From Alphaproteobacteria bacterium (lineage in GTDB: Bacteria > Pseudomonadota > Alphaproteobacteria > RF32 > CAG-239), in the NCBI GenBank assembly GCA_017477035.1, contig JAFUXW010000064.1:1-7272 (forward strand): a stretch of DNA of 7,272 nt. The letters are read 5' to 3'. How positions within the stretch are numbered: the stretch's first letter is position 1; each line of letters starts with the position of its first letter. Below the pieces are notes generated by a model. That model ran no database searches. It was not told the DNA's origin and was given only the letters and a program-made list of their open reading frames with translations. Below, piece after piece: positions 6,922-7,272 of the stretch. A program made the translations under genes and the position numbers.

Positions 6922-7039
6922 TATAGCATTATATATTTTGCAAGAGCAAAATGTAGAACACTTTGTTTTTCAACGTTTTGGTATCAAAACCCAAACATAT
7001 ATAACAAGTTTAACAAAATCTTTTATTCAATATTTATAG
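6914..7039 (+). CDS. Possible 41-residue small protein, overlapping the end of the GT61-type gene
   Basis: An ATG at 6914 overlaps the preceding stop by eight bases and opens a 41-codon frame ending in TAG at 7037-7039. AAGGAAG at 6901-6907 is a plausible ribosome site six bases upstream. The product would begin MINIALYILQEQNVEHF; it has a slightly hydrophobic start but no membrane segment or recognisable motif. The same stretch holds two hairpins and a possible promoter, and a 41-codon open frame is easily found by chance, so it may not be a gene. Confidence 0.25.
   Translation: MINIALYILQEQNVEHFVFQRFGIKTQTYITSLTKSFIQYL
6932..6970 (+). terminator. Possible weak terminator after the glycosyltransferase operon
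   Basis: An inverted repeat forms a 10-pair stem (6932-6941 with 6946-6955, one G-U pair) around the loop AAGA; its core is TTTTGC/GCAAAA. A T-rich tract (TTTGTTTTT, 6962-6970) begins six bases after the stem. This is further than in a standard intrinsic terminator, and the stem is AT-rich, so termination may be weak or the hairpin may only protect the transcript end. Confidence 0.35.
6975..6990. other. Short inverted repeat
   Basis: GTTTTG and CAAAAC flank the loop GTAT in a perfect six-pair stem. No T-tract follows. It overlaps the -35 element of the possible promoter at 6978-7005, so it could be an operator half-site pair or simply chance in AT-rich DNA. Confidence 0.3.
6978..7005 (+). 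promoter_or_regulatory. Possible sigma70-type promoter for the gene at 7052
   Basis: TTGGTA (6978-6983, four of six consensus bases) and TATAAC (7000-7005, five of six) are 16 bases apart. They would start transcription near 7012 and leave a leader of about 40 bases. A separate promoter fits the change in base composition at the next gene, but AT-rich DNA gives many such matches. Confidence 0.3.
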
Positions 7040-7051
7040 GAGAAAATTAAA

Positions 7052-7272
7052 ATGAGTAAAGAAATTAAAAACGAAAAAAGTAAAGCTGGAGTAATAACTG
7101 CGGTTGTTGTTGCGATTGCGGTGATTGCCGGCGGAATAATGCTTTTCAAACCAAGCAACAATGTTAAAGTTCAGGAGCAGAAAGTTGCAACCGCAACAAC
7201 CGCACCTAAACCTAAGGCAGAAAAAACAGTGGCTCGTATTGATATCATAACCAAGCTTGTAGATGCTAAAAA
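7052..7272 (+). CDS. Membrane-anchored protein of unknown function, 3' end cut off by window edge
   Basis: Only the first 73 complete codons are present. AGGAG at 7038-7042 lies nine bases before the ATG. A lysine-rich N-terminus (MSKEIKNEKSK) is followed by one hydrophobic segment at about residues 13-32 (GVITAVVVAIAVIAGGIMLF), then a Lys/Ala/Thr/Pro-rich stretch (KVATATTAPKPKAEK) and the start of another region (ARIDIITKLVDAK). By the positive-inside rule the N-terminus is cytoplasmic and the rest lies outside the inner membrane, on a flexible low-complexity stalk. GC is about 40%, higher than the glycosyltransferase genes, and a 130-base gap precedes it, so it may be a conserved gene outside the glycan operon. 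Envelope proteins with SPOR, OmpA or secretion-adaptor domains often start this way, but nothing visible allows a choice. Confidence 0.75.
   Translation, partial: MSKEIKNEKSKAGVITAVVVAIAVIAGGIMLFKPSNNVKVQEQKVATATTAPKPKAEKTVARIDIITKLVDAK

Overview
The window is AT-rich (about 27-31% GC in most of the middle genes, by hand counts of sample lines). Everything recognisable is on the + strand and looks like part of a surface-polysaccharide or glycoprotein glycosylation locus of a bacterium. Strong AGGAGG-type ribosome sites, ATGA overlaps between genes and cytoplasmic glycosyltransferases all fit a bacterial accessory glycan cluster. The taxon cannot be fixed from the sequence. An AT-rich, host-associated Gram-negative bacterium is my best guess, and only a guess. 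No rRNA, tRNA, CRISPR array, insertion sequence or phage gene is visible.

Layout. (1) Positions 3-875: the 3' part of a gene cut by the window edge. It encodes an array of at least five helix-turn-helix units, probably a DNA-binding protein. (2) 902-4072: a 1056-residue protein with a family 2 (GT-A) glycosyltransferase, then a CgeB-like GT-B glycosyltransferase, then two copies of a module of about 150 residues that I do not recognise. (3) 4069-5058: a 329-residue protein with two membrane segments and an unknown C-terminal domain; its start overlaps gene 2. (4) 5098-6921: a 607-residue protein with a third copy of the same module at its N-terminus, followed by a DUF563/GT61-type glycosyltransferase. 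(5) 6922-7051: a short intergenic stretch with two hairpins, a possible promoter and a possible 41-codon ORF. (6) 7052 to the window end: the start of a single-pass membrane-anchored protein, cut by the edge.

How they may work together. Genes 2-4 look like one translationally linked operon carrying three glycosyltransferase catalytic domains and a membrane protein. The repeated module is the most interesting element. Its three copies align almost without gaps around R-[IL]-D-[IL]-K-N, W-[VI]-[DN]-Y-[KR]-S-I, T-W-H-D-K-P and E-[VI]-E-Q, and they sit next to catalytic domains of different families. A shared non-catalytic job (glycan or acceptor binding, or docking of the enzymes onto a common partner) is the simplest inference; the membrane protein encoded between them is one candidate partner. 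The HTH-array gene directly upstream may regulate the cluster or may be an unrelated neighbour.
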